The translations under genes and the position numbers were made by a program. The notes beneath the pieces are model-generated. The model had not been told where the DNA came from. It searched no databases and worked only from the letters and a program-made list of their open reading frames with translations. Below are positions 43,625 to 54,064 of a stretch of 64,000 nucleotides of DNA, piece after piece. How positions within the stretch are numbered: position 1 is the stretch's first letter; each line of letters starts with the position of its first letter. This DNA is from DATAFO01 sp046728935 (GTDB lineage: Bacteria > Actinomycetota > Thermoleophilia > Solirubrobacterales > 70-9): the NCBI GenBank assembly GCA_046728935.1, contig JBKPFS010000107.1:4923-68922 (forward strand), given 5' to 3'.

Positions 43625-44179
43625 GTGCTGGCCGCCCTCGACAGGCGCGTGCTTCGCTTCATGCGCACCCGTGGCCACTCGCCCGAGGCGGAGCGGGCGA
43701 TGAAGGCGCTGGGCGCCGCCGCGGAGTGGGGCGCGATGTGGGCCGTGATCGGAATCTCGGCGGCGGCCGCCGACTGCCCGCGCCGCGGGCGCTGGCTTCG
43801 CGCCGCCGCCCTGGGCCCCGGGGCGGTGGGCGTGAACTACCTGGTCAAGCTCGCGGTCCGAAGGCCGCGGCCGAGGCTGCGCCGGCTTCCCCCGCTGGGC
43901 CCAGCGGTGAGCGAGCTCTCCTTTCCCTCCGCCCACGCGACCTCATCGCTCGCCGCCGCGACCGCCATGGGCCGGGTGGCGCCCCACGGGCGACCGCCGC
44001 TCTACGCGCTCGCGTTCGCGGTCTGCATCACGCGCCCGTACCTCGGCCTGCACTATCCATCCGACGTCCTCGCGGGCGCGACCCTGGGGCTTGCAATCGG
44101 CGCCCTGGTCCCCGGCCTTGGCAGGCCCGACGCAAAGGAGCGCCTGATCGACCTCGCAGTGGAGAGCAACGGACGGTGA
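43625..44179 (+). CDS. PAP2-family membrane phosphatase
   Basis: This 184-residue protein has the three PAP2 motifs: K-L-A-V-R-R-P-R-P near 78, S-F-P-S-A-H-A near 98 (P-S-A-H, active His), and R-P-Y-L-G-L-H-Y-P-S-D-V near 138 (nucleophile His). Several membrane helices surround them. Substrates include undecaprenyl pyrophosphate or phosphatidic acid. GTGA overlap couples it to ychF. Confidence 0.88.
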   Translation: MLAALDRRVLRFMRTRGHSPEAERAMKALGAAAEWGAMWAVIGISAAAADCPRRGRWLRAAALGPGAVGVNYLVKLAVRRPRPRLRRLPPLGPAVSELSFPSAHATSSLAAATAMGRVAPHGRPPLYALAFAVCITRPYLGLHYPSDVLAGATLGLAIGALVPGLGRPDAKERLIDLAVESNGR

Positions 44180-45252
44180 GGGTCGGCATCGTCGGGATGC
44201 CGAACGCCGGCAAGTCGACGCTCTTCAACGCCCTCACCCGGGCCGGGGCCGAGATCGGCGACTACCCGTTCACCACGGTCGATCCGAACATCGCGGTGGC
44301 GGCGGTCCCGGATCCGCGCCTCGCGAGGGTCGCCGAGGTCGTCGGATCGACCGCCACCGTGCACGAGACGATCGCTTTCCGTGACATCGCGGGGCTGGTC
44401 AGGGGAGCGTCCGAGGGCGAGGGGCTGGGGAACCGGTTCCTGGCCGCGATCAGGGAGACCGACGCGATCTGCCACGTCGTCCGCTGTCACCGGGCGAGCG
44501 GCGTCGCGCACCCCGAGGGAGAGGTGGACCCGCTGCGGGACGCCGAGCTGATCGACGCGGAGCTCTACGCCGCGGATCTCGAGCAGGCCACCCGCCGCCT
44601 GGAGCGAGTGACCAAGGAGGCGCGCTCCGGCGACCCTAAGGCGGTCGCCGAGCGGGGGTGGCTCGAGGCGGTGGTGGCCGGGCTCGCGCAGGGACGCCCC
44701 GCTCGCGAGGTGCCGGTCCCGGACGCCGCCGCGGGCGCCGCGGAACGGCTTCAGGCCCTGACCTGGAAGCCGGTCCTCTACGTCGCCAACGTCGAGGAGG
44801 GAAGCGACGAGGTGCCGCCGGCGCTGGCCGAGCACGCGCGCGCAGCGGGAGCCGCGGCGGTCGCGATCAGCGCCCGCGTCGAGGCGGAGCTCGCCGAGCT
44901 CGACGCCGAGGACGAGGCGGCGGAGCTCCGCGAGGGGCTCGGGATCGGCGAATCGGGCCTCGAGCGGCTCGTGCGGGCGGCGTACGAGCTGCTCGACCTG
45001 CTGACCTTCTTCACCGCTCACGAGGGGGCCGAGGCGACGGCACGGAGCCTGCGTCGCGGCTCGACCGCCTGGGAAGCCGCCGGAAACGTGCACACGGACT
45101 TCCAGACGAAGTTCGTGCGCGCCGAGGTGATCGGCTGGCGGGACCTGGTCGAGGTCGGCGGGTACGGCCCCGCCCGCGAGCGCGGGCTGCTGCGGACGGA
45201 GGGGCGCGACTACCTTGTTTCGGAGGGCGACGTACTCACAATCAAGGTCTAG
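44176..45252 (+). CDS. ychF: Redox/ribosome-associated GTPase YchF (OLA1 family)
   Basis: This 358-residue protein starts at GTG overlapping the PAP2 stop. It has G-M-P-N-A-G-K-S-T-L-F-N at 7-18, D-Y-P-F-T-T-V-D-P-N-I, D-I-A-G-L-V-R-G-A-S-E-G-E-G-L-G-N-R-F, a coiled-coil insert, and a C-terminal TGS domain (L-L-T-F-F-T, D-F-Q-T-K-F-V-R-A-E-V-I). The usual N-K-x-D specificity motif is replaced by Y-V-A-N-V-E-E, as is typical for YchF, which prefers ATP. Confidence 0.95.
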   Translation: MRVGIVGMPNAGKSTLFNALTRAGAEIGDYPFTTVDPNIAVAAVPDPRLARVAEVVGSTATVHETIAFRDIAGLVRGASEGEGLGNRFLAAIRETDAICHVVRCHRASGVAHPEGEVDPLRDAELIDAELYAADLEQATRRLERVTKEARSGDPKAVAERGWLEAVVAGLAQGRPAREVPVPDAAAGAAERLQALTWKPVLYVANVEEGSDEVPPALAEHARAAGAAAVAISARVEAELAELDAEDEAAELREGLGIGESGLERLVRAAYELLDLLTFFTAHEGAEATARSLRRGSTAWEAAGNVHTDFQTKFVRAEVIGWRDLVEVGGYGPARERGLLRTEGRDYLVSEGDVLTIKV

Positions 45253-45363
45253 CCGCCGGTCGGGCCGCTGACAAGCGCAGGCTACGCGTCGAAGGGCGGC
45301 GGCGAGCGCTGCTTCGCCTCCCGCGTGAGGTCAAGGGTCGCTCCTTCTAGCCCCTTTCGAGCT

Positions 45364-46878
45364 CTAGTCGCGCAAGAGCTCCCGGCCGAGGTCGGAGACG
45401 GTGATGTGGATCGCGCTGGGCTCGACTGCGTAGTCGATCACCGCCAGCGCGCGCAGCCGGTCGAGCTCGTACTGGAAGGCCTCGGCCTGGCGCCCGCTGG
45501 CGTACTCGCGCAGGATGTCGAACGTCCAGCCCGTGGTGTGCAGTGAGTACTCGGAGGTCGCCTCGGGGTTCGAGGCGACGAGCAGGTCCTGGTAGGAGCG
45601 ATCGCGAACGGCGCTCGTCACCCGCAGCGGCGCCTTCTCGCCGCTGATCTCGCCCACCTGCGTCGCCATGTAGGTGAGCGTCGCCAACGCCTCCGGGCGC
45701 AGCGCGCGGTAAAGCGCCGACGACTCGCCGACCTCCTGCGCGAACTCGCCGATCTGCTCGTCGGGGATCCAGCCCAGGGTGGTCGAGAGCGGCAGCGGCA
45801 CGATGTCCCCGTCGCGAATCGCGTCCTCGATGTCGCCGGGGTCCTCGAAGACCTCGGTCTCGTCCTCGGGGTGGTACAGCTCCTCGAGCGTCGCCTTCGC
45901 GGTGGCCAGCTCCGCCGTCCGCTCGAGCTCATCCGGGTCATCCCGCGAGCGCCCCATGATCCCCTCCGCGGCGCGCACCTTCCAGATGTAGTCCGAGGAC
46001 TCGTCGCCGAACCCGCGCAGGAGCCCGTACGCCTCCCGGTGGCGATCCGGCCCGGAGTCGAAGTAGAGCTGGGCGTAGGAGATCCCCTCGGCGGCCACCA
46101 GCGAGGCGATCGGGCCGCCCGCGGTGTCGCCCGCGTACGCGCGGATCACCGACTCGAGGTTTCCGATTCCCATGTGGTACGAGACGACCGCCAAGTCCGG
46201 ATCGCCGAACCGCCGCTCCGCGATCTCGAGGTAAGTCGCCGCGCCGTCGATCGCGGCTCGCGGCTCGAAGCGCTCGTCCACCGCGGCGCGCTGCCGGCGA
46301 AGCCGCTTGGCCTGTTCGCTCGTCTTCGCCTTCGCGATCGCCTCGGTCAGGGCGACGCTTCGGGCCAGGTCGACGTGCATCCCGAGCAGGTCGATCGCGG
46401 CCGAGGGGATGATCTGCGCGAGCCCCGACGCGGCCTCCGGCGTCTTTCCGGCCATCACCTGGGGCCGCCCGGCGCTCTCCAGGAAGATGAGGCCCTCGAG
46501 CGTGTCGGGGTCGACCCCGTGGCGCTTCGCCGCCTCCTCGATGAGATCCCGCCAGCCCGCGGTCCGGCGCGCCGAGGCCAAGACCCCACCGGGGCTCTTC
46601 GCGTACAGGACGTGGGACTCCCCCGTGGCGGCGCGTGCCTCGAACTCGTCGCCGCGCGCTTCGCGCCACGCCAGCGGATCGGCTCCCGGGCGGGCCGCCG
46701 CGCCGGCGGCGGCGACGATTCGGGCGATCCGCAGGTCCAGCGGCTCGCGATCACCGAAGCCGAGGGCGAGCACGCCCGCGGCCAACGCCCCGGCGGCGAG
46801 GACCACGAGCAACACGCCCCCGGCGGCGCGAACGGCAACACCCCCGCCGAGTCGTGCGCGATCCACAGGTGACCCCAT
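45364..46878 (-). CDS. Lytic transglycosylase-like domain fused to a C-terminal D,D-peptidase-like region
   Basis: This 504-residue protein has an N-terminal membrane anchor (~17-40). Residues ~110-270 match the Slt/goose-lysozyme fold: L-E-G-L-I-F-L-E-S-A-G-R-P with the catalytic Glu, A-S-G-L-A-Q-I-I-P-S, and V-S-Y-H-M-G-I-G-N. Residues ~415-470 (L-R-V-T-S-A-V-R-D, Y-S-L-H-T-T-G-W-T-F-D-I) recall the S-x-H-x-x-G-x-A-x-D metal site of M15/VanY peptidases. Such a fusion could cut both glycan and peptide of peptidoglycan. I use the ATG at 46876-46878; upstream codons run into a tandem repeat. Confidence 0.78.
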   Translation of the reverse strand: MGSPVDRARLGGGVAVRAAGGVLLVVLAAGALAAGVLALGFGDREPLDLRIARIVAAAGAAARPGADPLAWREARGDEFEARAATGESHVLYAKSPGGVLASARRTAGWRDLIEEAAKRHGVDPDTLEGLIFLESAGRPQVMAGKTPEAASGLAQIIPSAAIDLLGMHVDLARSVALTEAIAKAKTSEQAKRLRRQRAAVDERFEPRAAIDGAATYLEIAERRFGDPDLAVVSYHMGIGNLESVIRAYAGDTAGGPIASLVAAEGISYAQLYFDSGPDRHREAYGLLRGFGDESSDYIWKVRAAEGIMGRSRDDPDELERTAELATAKATLEELYHPEDETEVFEDPGDIEDAIRDGDIVPLPLSTTLGWIPDEQIGEFAQEVGESSALYRALRPEALATLTYMATQVGEISGEKAPLRVTSAVRDRSYQDLLVASNPEATSEYSLHTTGWTFDILREYASGRQAEAFQYELDRLRALAVIDYAVEPSAIHITVSDLGRELLRD

Positions 46879-46896
46879 GTTAGGTTGGGCAACCAT

Positions 46897-47015
46897 CCGC
46901 ATGCTGCTTTCGCCGCGCTCCCTCCGGGAATCCGCCACATGCTGCTTTCGCGCCTAAAGGCGCTCACCCCAAGAACCCGCCACATGCTGCTTTCGCGCCT
47001 AACGGCGCTCACCTG
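46897..47015. repeat. Three-unit tandem repeat upstream of the transglycosylase gene
   Basis: Three copies of ATGCTGCTTTCGC begin at 46901, 46939 and 46984 (spacing 38 then 45). Units 2 and 3 also share CCGCCAC before and a hairpin after (GCGCCT-AA-AGGCGC in unit 2; GCGCC-TAAC-GGCGC in unit 3). On the minus strand the units read as a 15-codon peptide repeat (R-R-E-S-S-M-W-R). Confidence 0.8.
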
Positions 47016-47020
47016 AATAT

Positions 47021-48007
47021 ATGCGAACCGAGGCGCGCTTTCCGGGCGTCGCCCCAAACGCCGGCCACTATGAGAGCTTCTACATCAAGGCCACCCGGCC
47101 CGGCGGAGGCCAGGGGATCTGGATCCGCCACACGGTCCACAAGCGGCCCGGCTCCGAGCCCACCGGATCGCTCTGGTTCACCCTCTTCGACGCCGACGAG
47201 CCCGGGCCGCGGGCGACCAAGCTAACGGTCCCAGCGAGCGAGCTGAGCGTCCCGACTGGCGCCTACATCAAGGTCTCCGACGCCGTCCTGGAGCCCGGCC
47301 AGGCTCGCGGCGCGGCGAGCACCGACGCACTCGAGGTCTCCTGGGAGCTCGAGTTCGACCCGGGGGCCGAGGCGTTCCGTCACCTGGCGTACTCGTGGCT
47401 CTACGGCGCGCCGCTACCGAGGACCAAGTTCCTCTCCCCCTATCCGAGCTCCCGCTTCTCGGGCACCGTCACCGTCGACGGCGATGAGATCGCGCTGGAG
47501 GCCTGGCCGGGGATGATCGGCCACAACTGGGGCGCGGAGCACGCCGAGCGCTGGACCTGGATCCAGGCGAACGAGTTCAGGGGCGCCGACGGCTATCTCG
47601 ACGCCGCGCTCGGGCGGATCAAGGTCGGACCGCTGACCACGCCGTGGGTCGGGAACGCGATCCTGCGCCTTGCCGGCCAAGAGCACCGGCTCGGCGGCTT
47701 CGACCGGATCCGCTCGACCAAGATCGACGACGAGCCAACCGAGTGCGACTTCGAGCTCACCGGCAAGGGGATCAAGGTCCGCGGACGGGTGGGCTCGGAG
47801 CCCCGCAACTTCGTCGCGTGGGTGTACGCGGACCCGGTCGGCACCGAGCACAACACGCTCAACTGCTCCATCTCCGATCTCGAGCTGACCGTGGAGCGCC
47901 GGGGAGCCGAGCCGCGGCGGATCGAGTCCGTGGGCGCCGCCGCGTACGAGATCGGGATGCGCGAGACCGACCACGGCATCCCCGTGCAGCCGTACCCCGA
48001 CGGATAA
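47021..48007 (+). CDS. AttH/CrtC-like lipocalin-fold protein (hydroxyneurosporene synthase-related)
   Basis: This 328-residue protein has two lipocalin-like halves. Motifs include H-Y-E-S-F-Y-I-K-A, G-I-W-I-R-H-T-V-H-K near 35, a long beta-rich middle, W-P-G-M-I-G-H-N-W-G-A-E-H-A-E-R-W-T-W near 162, and H-N-T-L-N-C-S near 285. This pattern is shared with the AttH/carotenoid 1,2-hydratase (CrtC) and diels-alderase-like families. No carotenoid gene is nearby, so a hydratase or binding role is only possible. There is no signal peptide. Confidence 0.7.
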   Translation: MRTEARFPGVAPNAGHYESFYIKATRPGGGQGIWIRHTVHKRPGSEPTGSLWFTLFDADEPGPRATKLTVPASELSVPTGAYIKVSDAVLEPGQARGAASTDALEVSWELEFDPGAEAFRHLAYSWLYGAPLPRTKFLSPYPSSRFSGTVTVDGDEIALEAWPGMIGHNWGAEHAERWTWIQANEFRGADGYLDAALGRIKVGPLTTPWVGNAILRLAGQEHRLGGFDRIRSTKIDDEPTECDFELTGKGIKVRGRVGSEPRNFVAWVYADPVGTEHNTLNCSISDLELTVERRGAEPRRIESVGAAAYEIGMRETDHGIPVQPYPDG

Positions 48008-48010
48008 GGC

Positions 48011-48059
48011 GGCGATTCCTACGCGGCGAGCGGCATCCGGCCTGCCGCTTGGAATCGCC
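48011..48059. terminator. Bidirectional hairpin terminator between convergent genes
   Basis: A perfect 9-bp inverted repeat (GGCGATTCC at 48011-48019 and GGAATCGCC at 48051-48059) encloses a second 7-bp one (AGCGGCA at 48029-48035, TGCCGCT at 48043-48049). It lies 4 bp after the stop of the upstream gene and 3 bp before the stop of the convergent spoIID-like gene, so it can end both transcripts. No U-tract follows. Confidence 0.75.
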
Positions 48060-48061
48060 GG

Positions 48062-49168
48062 TTACTGCTTGTCGAATGCGGCCCAGGTCGAGCGGAGGCC
48101 GAGCCGGGACTGGAGCGTCGACCCGCTGACCTCGGTGCTGCCGCTCGTGCCGATCACCCTCGCCCGCACGATCCGCGGCGAGCGGCCGGTCTTGAGGACG
48201 TCGATCTCCTTCAGGTTGCCGTCGAAGTAGGCGCTGAGACGAGACTCCATCGCCCCGTCCGAGTAGGTGACCCTCCACTTGTGGAGCGGCGAGATCTCGT
48301 CGTAGGGATCGTTGACCGACTTCAGGTACGGCGAGGGGTCGGCGCCGGAGAAGCCGAACTCGACGTTCTCCGTCTCCCCGCCGGAGGTCGAGAAGTAGTA
48401 GGTGGTCGCGACGTCGCCCTTGTAGAGCACGACCCGGCGGCGGGTCTTCTTCACGGCGCGGTTCGTGCGCCGGGTCTCGGTGTCGCGTCCGCCGTAGACC
48501 TGGCTGCGGGTGTCCGCGTACTGGTCGAAGACGCCCGACTTCGAGGTGGCGACGGCGTACGACCGCGCCGCGACGGCCTGCGCCTTTAGGGCCTGCTGAT
48601 CCCAGCTCCAGGGCATCTCGTTCGGCACGACTCCCTTCACGTAGCCCTCGAGGCTGAGCGAGTTGATCACGAGGACCCCCTTCCCGTGCGCGTGAGCGAT
48701 GAGGTCGCCGCGGTAGCGGCCGAACCCCGAGATGTCGACCCCGCGGGCGCCCTTGGCCCTTCCCTCCTCGCCGCAGGAGCGCAGCTTGGTCCCGTTCGGG
48801 CCCAGCAGCGAAACCTTCCCGTCGCCGTCCGCGAACGAGTAGTCCCGATCGCTCTTCAGGTTCCTTCCACAGGCCTCGCTCGCGCCCGAGAACTCGACCT
48901 GACCCTGGGAGCCAAGGAGCACGCGTACCCGCCCGCCCTTCCTCTTCCCGACCTTCGTGTTGGTGTAGTAGTGGGCGAGGATCTGCTTGTAGTTGCGGCC
49001 GTGCTGGGCGTACCCGTAGGCGCCGTACTGGCTCATCCCGACCCCGTGGCCGAACGCCCGTCCCTTGATCACCCAGTTCGCCTCGGCGGCGGCCGGCAGG
49101 GCCAAGAGGGCCGCGGCGGCGCAGGCCAGGCATCGAGCGCGTGTGAGCCAGGAGCTGTTCATCGGCAT
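48062..49168 (-). CDS. SpoIID/LytB-domain protein
   Basis: This 368-residue secreted protein has a signal peptide (C-L-A-C-A-A-A-A-L-L-A-L-P-A-A-A-E-A). It has the SpoIID/LytB pattern: G-R-A-F-G-H-G-V-G-M-S-Q-Y-G-A-Y-G near 35, Y-V-K-G-V-V-P-N-E-M-P-W-S-W near 178, A-L-K-A-Q-A-V-A-A-R-S-Y-A near 195, and F-S-T-S-G-G-E-T-E near 258. SpoIID is a lytic transglycosylase acting on denuded glycan strands; this family is widespread in non-sporulating actinobacteria, role unclear. Confidence 0.88.
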   Translation of the reverse strand: MPMNSSWLTRARCLACAAAALLALPAAAEANWVIKGRAFGHGVGMSQYGAYGYAQHGRNYKQILAHYYTNTKVGKRKGGRVRVLLGSQGQVEFSGASEACGRNLKSDRDYSFADGDGKVSLLGPNGTKLRSCGEEGRAKGARGVDISGFGRYRGDLIAHAHGKGVLVINSLSLEGYVKGVVPNEMPWSWDQQALKAQAVAARSYAVATSKSGVFDQYADTRSQVYGGRDTETRRTNRAVKKTRRRVVLYKGDVATTYYFSTSGGETENVEFGFSGADPSPYLKSVNDPYDEISPLHKWRVTYSDGAMESRLSAYFDGNLKEIDVLKTGRSPRIVRARVIGTSGSTEVSGSTLQSRLGLRSTWAAFDKQ

Positions 49169-49333
49169 CCCCCCGAGCCGTGAACAAGCCCCGGGGCCCT
49201 AAGTCGCGGTTCTATATGGGCCGCAACGAACCTGCCAAACACGTCCTCGGGCGCGAGCGTGCAAGGAGTACGCTCAGGCACGAGCCGCGGGCGCGGGTTG
49301 AGGGAGAGTCGAAGCGGGAAAGGAGAGCCACAG

Positions 49334-50800
49334 ATGGCCATCGCCACCCAGGAACAGACCGTCATCGACCGCGTCCCCAAGGAGCTACTGATCGGCGGGG
49401 AGTGGCGGTCGGCGAGCGGCGGAGACACCCTCGCGGTCGAGGATCCCGCGACCGGGGAGACGCTGTGCGAGATCGCCGACGCCACGCCTGAGGACGCGAC
49501 CGCGGCGCTGGACGCGGCGGTCGCGGCCCAGCCGGAATGGGCGGCAACCCCGCCCAACGAGCGCTCGGAGATCCTCCACCGCGCCTTCCTCGCACTCAAC
49601 GAGCGCGCCGACGCGCTCGCCCTGCTGATGACGCTGGAGATGGGCAAGGCCGTCGCCGAGTCGAAGGCTGAGATCGCCTACGCGGCCGAGTTCTTCCGCT
49701 GGTTCTCCGGCGAGGCGCTCCGCATCGACGGCTATTACAAGATCGCGGGCAACGCCGCCTCCCGGGTGCTGGTGATGCGCCAGCCGGTCGGCCCCTGCTA
49801 CTTCATCACCCCCTGGAACTTCCCCACCGCGATGGGCACGCGGAAGATCGGGCCCGCGATCGCGGCGGGCTGCACGATGGTCTGGAAGCCGGCTCAGCAG
49901 ACGCCGCTCTCGGCGCTCGCGCTGGCCGAGCTCCTCTCAGATGCCGGCCTGCCCGACGGCGTCTTGAACATGATCACCAGCTCCTCCTCGAGCGCGGTGT
50001 CGGAGCCGATCATCTCGGATCCCCGGCTGCGAAAGCTCTCCTTCACCGGGTCGACCGAGGTCGGTCGCAAGCTGATCGCCCAGTCGGCCGAGAACGTGCT
50101 CGAGGTCTCGATGGAGCTGGGCGGTAACGCGCCGTTCCTGATCTTCGAAGACGCCGACCTCGACGCCGCGGTCGAGGGGGCGATGATCGCCAAGATGCGC
50201 AACGTCGGCGAGGCGTGCACATCGGCCAACCGTTTCCACGTCGCCGGCGCGGTCGCCGGCGAGTTCGCCGAGCGCCTGGCGGAGCGGATCGGCAGGCTCC
50301 GCGTCGGTCGCGGCACCGAGGACGGTGTCGACGTGGGGCCGTTGATCGACGACGACCAGCGATCGAAGGTCGCGGGCCTGGTCGACGACGCGCTCGAGAA
50401 GGGCGCCAAGGCCGTGGTCGGCGGAGAGCGCATCGACGGCACCGGCTACTTCTTCCAGCCGACCGTGCTCGGCGACGTCCCCGACGACGCCCGGTTGCTG
50501 CGAGAGGAGATCTTCGGCCCGGTCGCGCCCGTGAAGGGCTTTGCCTCCGAGGAGGAGGCGATCGCGGCCGCCAACGACACCGAGTACGGACTCGTCGCCT
50601 ACGTCTACACGGCGGATCTGAAGCGCGCGCTGCGGGTCTGCGAGGCGCTGGAGACGGGGATGATCGGCCTCAACCAGGGCATGGTCTCCAACGCCGGCGC
50701 CCCCTTCGGCGGCGTCAAGCAGTCGGGCATCGGCCGCGAGGGCGGCAACGAGGGCATCGAGGAGTACCTCGAGACCAAGTACATCGCCGTCAATCTCTGA
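49334..50800 (+). CDS. NAD(P)-dependent succinate-semialdehyde/aldehyde dehydrogenase
   Basis: This 488-residue protein has AAGGAGAGCCACAG before its ATG, a near-ideal ribosome site. Motifs: L-I-G-G-E-W-R, I-T-P-W-N-F-P-T-A, F-T-G-S-T-E-V-G, general base in M-E-L-G-G-N-A-P near 261, catalytic Cys in V-G-E-A-C-T-S-A-N-R near 293, and E-E-I-F-G-P-V-A-P. It is closest in style to GabD/SSADH enzymes (A-C-T-S-A-N-R-F motif), which oxidise succinate semialdehyde to succinate. It is convergent with msrA, 9 bp apart. Confidence 0.9.
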   Translation: MAIATQEQTVIDRVPKELLIGGEWRSASGGDTLAVEDPATGETLCEIADATPEDATAALDAAVAAQPEWAATPPNERSEILHRAFLALNERADALALLMTLEMGKAVAESKAEIAYAAEFFRWFSGEALRIDGYYKIAGNAASRVLVMRQPVGPCYFITPWNFPTAMGTRKIGPAIAAGCTMVWKPAQQTPLSALALAELLSDAGLPDGVLNMITSSSSSAVSEPIISDPRLRKLSFTGSTEVGRKLIAQSAENVLEVSMELGGNAPFLIFEDADLDAAVEGAMIAKMRNVGEACTSANRFHVAGAVAGEFAERLAERIGRLRVGRGTEDGVDVGPLIDDDQRSKVAGLVDDALEKGAKAVVGGERIDGTGYFFQPTVLGDVPDDARLLREEIFGPVAPVKGFASEEEAIAAANDTEYGLVAYVYTADLKRALRVCEALETGMIGLNQGMVSNAGAPFGGVKQSGIGREGGNEGIEEYLETKYIAVNL

Positions 50801-50809
50801 CGCGAGCAG

Positions 50810-51307
50810 TTAGCGCCCGAGCAGCGTCCCGAGCAGCCCGGACTGCTCCTGGCGCTTCTGGAGGTAGCACTGGTGGTACTCCTCGGCGCGCCAGAACGGC
50901 TTCGCCGGTTCGATCGCCGTCACGATCGGCTTGCGGAAGCGCCCCTGCTCGCGCTCCAGGACTCGCCGGGCCGCCTCCGCCTGCTCGTCCGAGTGGGTGA
51001 AGATCACCGAGCGGTACTGGTAGCCGACGTCGGGCCCCTGCCGGTTGAGCTGGGTTGGGTCGTGGATCTCGAAGTATTTGGAGACCAGGTCCTCGAAGCT
51101 CACCCGCTCCGGGTCGAAGGTCACCTGGCACACCTCGATGTGCCCGGTGGTGCCGCTGCAGACCTGCTCGTAGGTCGGGTTGTCGACGTCGCCGCCCTCG
51201 TAGCCGACCGCGGTCTCGATCACTCCGTCGAGCTCGCGGAACGCCTGTTCCACCTGCCAGAAGCAGCCGGCGCCGAAATCGGCCTTCTCCGTTCTCGTCT
51301 CGCTCAC
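50810..51307 (-). CDS. msrA: Peptide methionine sulfoxide reductase A
   Basis: This 165-residue protein starts at a GTG preceded by AAGGAG. The catalytic Cys is 15 in G-A-G-C-F-W-Q (family G-C-F-W), followed by [19 protein letters not shown] and [17 protein letters not shown]. Resolving residues near the C-terminus are in Y-H-Q-C-Y. It reduces methionine-S-sulfoxide in proteins. Confidence 0.95.
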   Translation of the reverse strand: MSETRTEKADFGAGCFWQVEQAFRELDGVIETAVGYEGGDVDNPTYEQVCSGTTGHIEVCQVTFDPERVSFEDLVSKYFEIHDPTQLNRQGPDVGYQYRSVIFTHSDEQAEAARRVLEREQGRFRKPIVTAIEPAKPFWRAEEYHQCYLQKRQEQSGLLGTLLGR

Positions 51308-51366
51308 TCGATCACTCCTTGTCTCTCTGTCGTTTGGTCGTTCCGGCCACTCCAACGTTACGCGGC

Positions 51367-52596
51367 TCAGTGCTCGACCCTGGTGCGGAAGCCCTCCGCC
51401 TCGATCGCGTCGACCAGGCCACGCCCGGCCTCCGATCCGGCGGTCTGCAAGACGAGCTGTATCGCCGTCTCGCCGACGTGCAGCTCGATCCCCTCGCGCA
51501 GGTGCTCGACGTCGACGACATTGGCGCCGTGCGCGGCGACGATCTCGAGCAGGCCCGCGAGCGCCCCGGGGCGATCCGGCACGACCACCAGGATGACGAG
51601 CCGGCGCCCCGCGGCGGTCTCGCCCAGGTGGATGCATTCCGTCAGCCGTGACGCGTCGACGTTGCCCCCCGACAGCACCACACAGACCTCGCCCTCCGCC
51701 GGCGCTGAGATGCGGCCGTTTACCAGCGCCGCCACCCCGACCGCCCCCGCGCCCTCGACCACGAGCTTGGCGCGCTCGAGCATCAGCACCATCGCCTCGG
51801 CGGCCTCGTCCTCCGAGGCCGTGACGATCTCGTCGACGTAACGCTCGACCAGCGGCAGCGTCAGCTCGCCGGGGCGCTTCACCGCGATCCCGTCGCAGAT
51901 CGTCTGCTTCGCGTCGATCTCGACCGGTTGGCCTGCGGCGAGCGAGGCCGGAAACGGAGCGGCGTTCTCCGCCTGCACCCCGACCACGTGCGCCTCCGGG
52001 AGCTTCGCCCGCAGCGCAATCGCAACCCCGGCGATCAGGCCCCCGCCCCCGACGGGCACAACGACGAGGCGGGTGTCGGGCGCCTGGCGGGCGATCTCGA
52101 GGCCCACCGTCCCCTGGCCGGCGATCACCTCCGGATGGTCGAAGGGCGGAACCAGCGTCGCTCCGCGCTCGGTGGCGAATTCGAGCGCCGCGGCGGCGAC
52201 CTCCTCGTAGGAGCCCTCCACGAGGTGCACCTCCCCGCCGTGCCCTCGCACCGCGTTCACCTTCGCCAGTGGAGCGCGGTGGGGCATGAAGAGGTCGGCC
52301 CGGGCGCCCGCGTCGCGCGCTGCCACGGCGAGCGCCTGGGCGTGGTTGCCGGCGCTCGCGGCGACCACCCCCGCGTCCAGCTCCTCCCGGGAGAGCGCGG
52401 CGACCGCGTTGACCGCTCCCCGGAGCTTGAATGAGCCGGTGCGCTGAAGGCACTCGGCCTTGAGCGTTACGGGGGCTCCCGCGCGACGCGAGACCTCCCC
52501 GTTTCGCAGCACCGGCGTCTCGCGTACGACGCTCCGGATCGTGCGCTCCGCGCGCTCTACGTCGTCTTCCGTGATCGAGGGCGCCGTCGCTGGCAT
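51367..52596 (-). CDS. ilvA: Threonine ammonia-lyase (threonine dehydratase) with ACT domain
   Basis: This 409-residue protein has the PLP-binding Lys near 56 in [19 protein letters not shown], the phosphate-binding [11 protein letters not shown] near 178, and L-S-G-G-N near 305. A C-terminal ACT-type domain ([14 protein letters not shown]) is present. The catabolic/biosynthetic threonine dehydratases of this length deaminate threonine to 2-oxobutyrate, with ACT-domain allosteric control. The start ATG is at 52594-52596. Confidence 0.92.
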   Translation of the reverse strand: MPATAPSITEDDVERAERTIRSVVRETPVLRNGEVSRRAGAPVTLKAECLQRTGSFKLRGAVNAVAALSREELDAGVVAASAGNHAQALAVAARDAGARADLFMPHRAPLAKVNAVRGHGGEVHLVEGSYEEVAAAALEFATERGATLVPPFDHPEVIAGQGTVGLEIARQAPDTRLVVVPVGGGGLIAGVAIALRAKLPEAHVVGVQAENAAPFPASLAAGQPVEIDAKQTICDGIAVKRPGELTLPLVERYVDEIVTASEDEAAEAMVLMLERAKLVVEGAGAVGVAALVNGRISAPAEGEVCVVLSGGNVDASRLTECIHLGETAAGRRLVILVVVPDRPGALAGLLEIVAAHGANVVDVEHLREGIELHVGETAIQLVLQTAGSEAGRGLVDAIEAEGFRTRVEH

Positions 52597-52626
52597 CACC
52601 CACACCGTACGACGAGACCGGTACGT

Positions 52627-53954
<1,328 letters not shown>

Positions 53955-53970
<16 letters not shown>

Positions 53971-54034
53971 GCCCCGAAAGGGGCGTGTGGATGATTCTGG
54001 ATGAGGGGCATTCATGCCCCGAAAGAGGCGTGTG
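53955..54034. repeat. 45-bp tandem duplication at the fumC start
   Basis: The 35-bp block starting GATGAGGGGCATTCATG occurs at 53955-53989 and again at 54000-54034 with one change (AAAGGGG versus AAAGAGG). The spacing is 45 bp, which keeps the fumC frame. Each copy places GCCCC-TTTC-GGGGC (a hairpin, weakened in copy two) directly before an ATG on the minus strand. Confidence 0.85.
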
Positions 54035-54064
54035 CGTTCGTCATTTGGGCTGAGGCTATCGCGG

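Noticed and set aside
46897..47015. Possible CRISPR array
   Set aside because: There are only three units, spacing differs (38 and 45 bp), spacers are similar to one another, and no cas gene is present.
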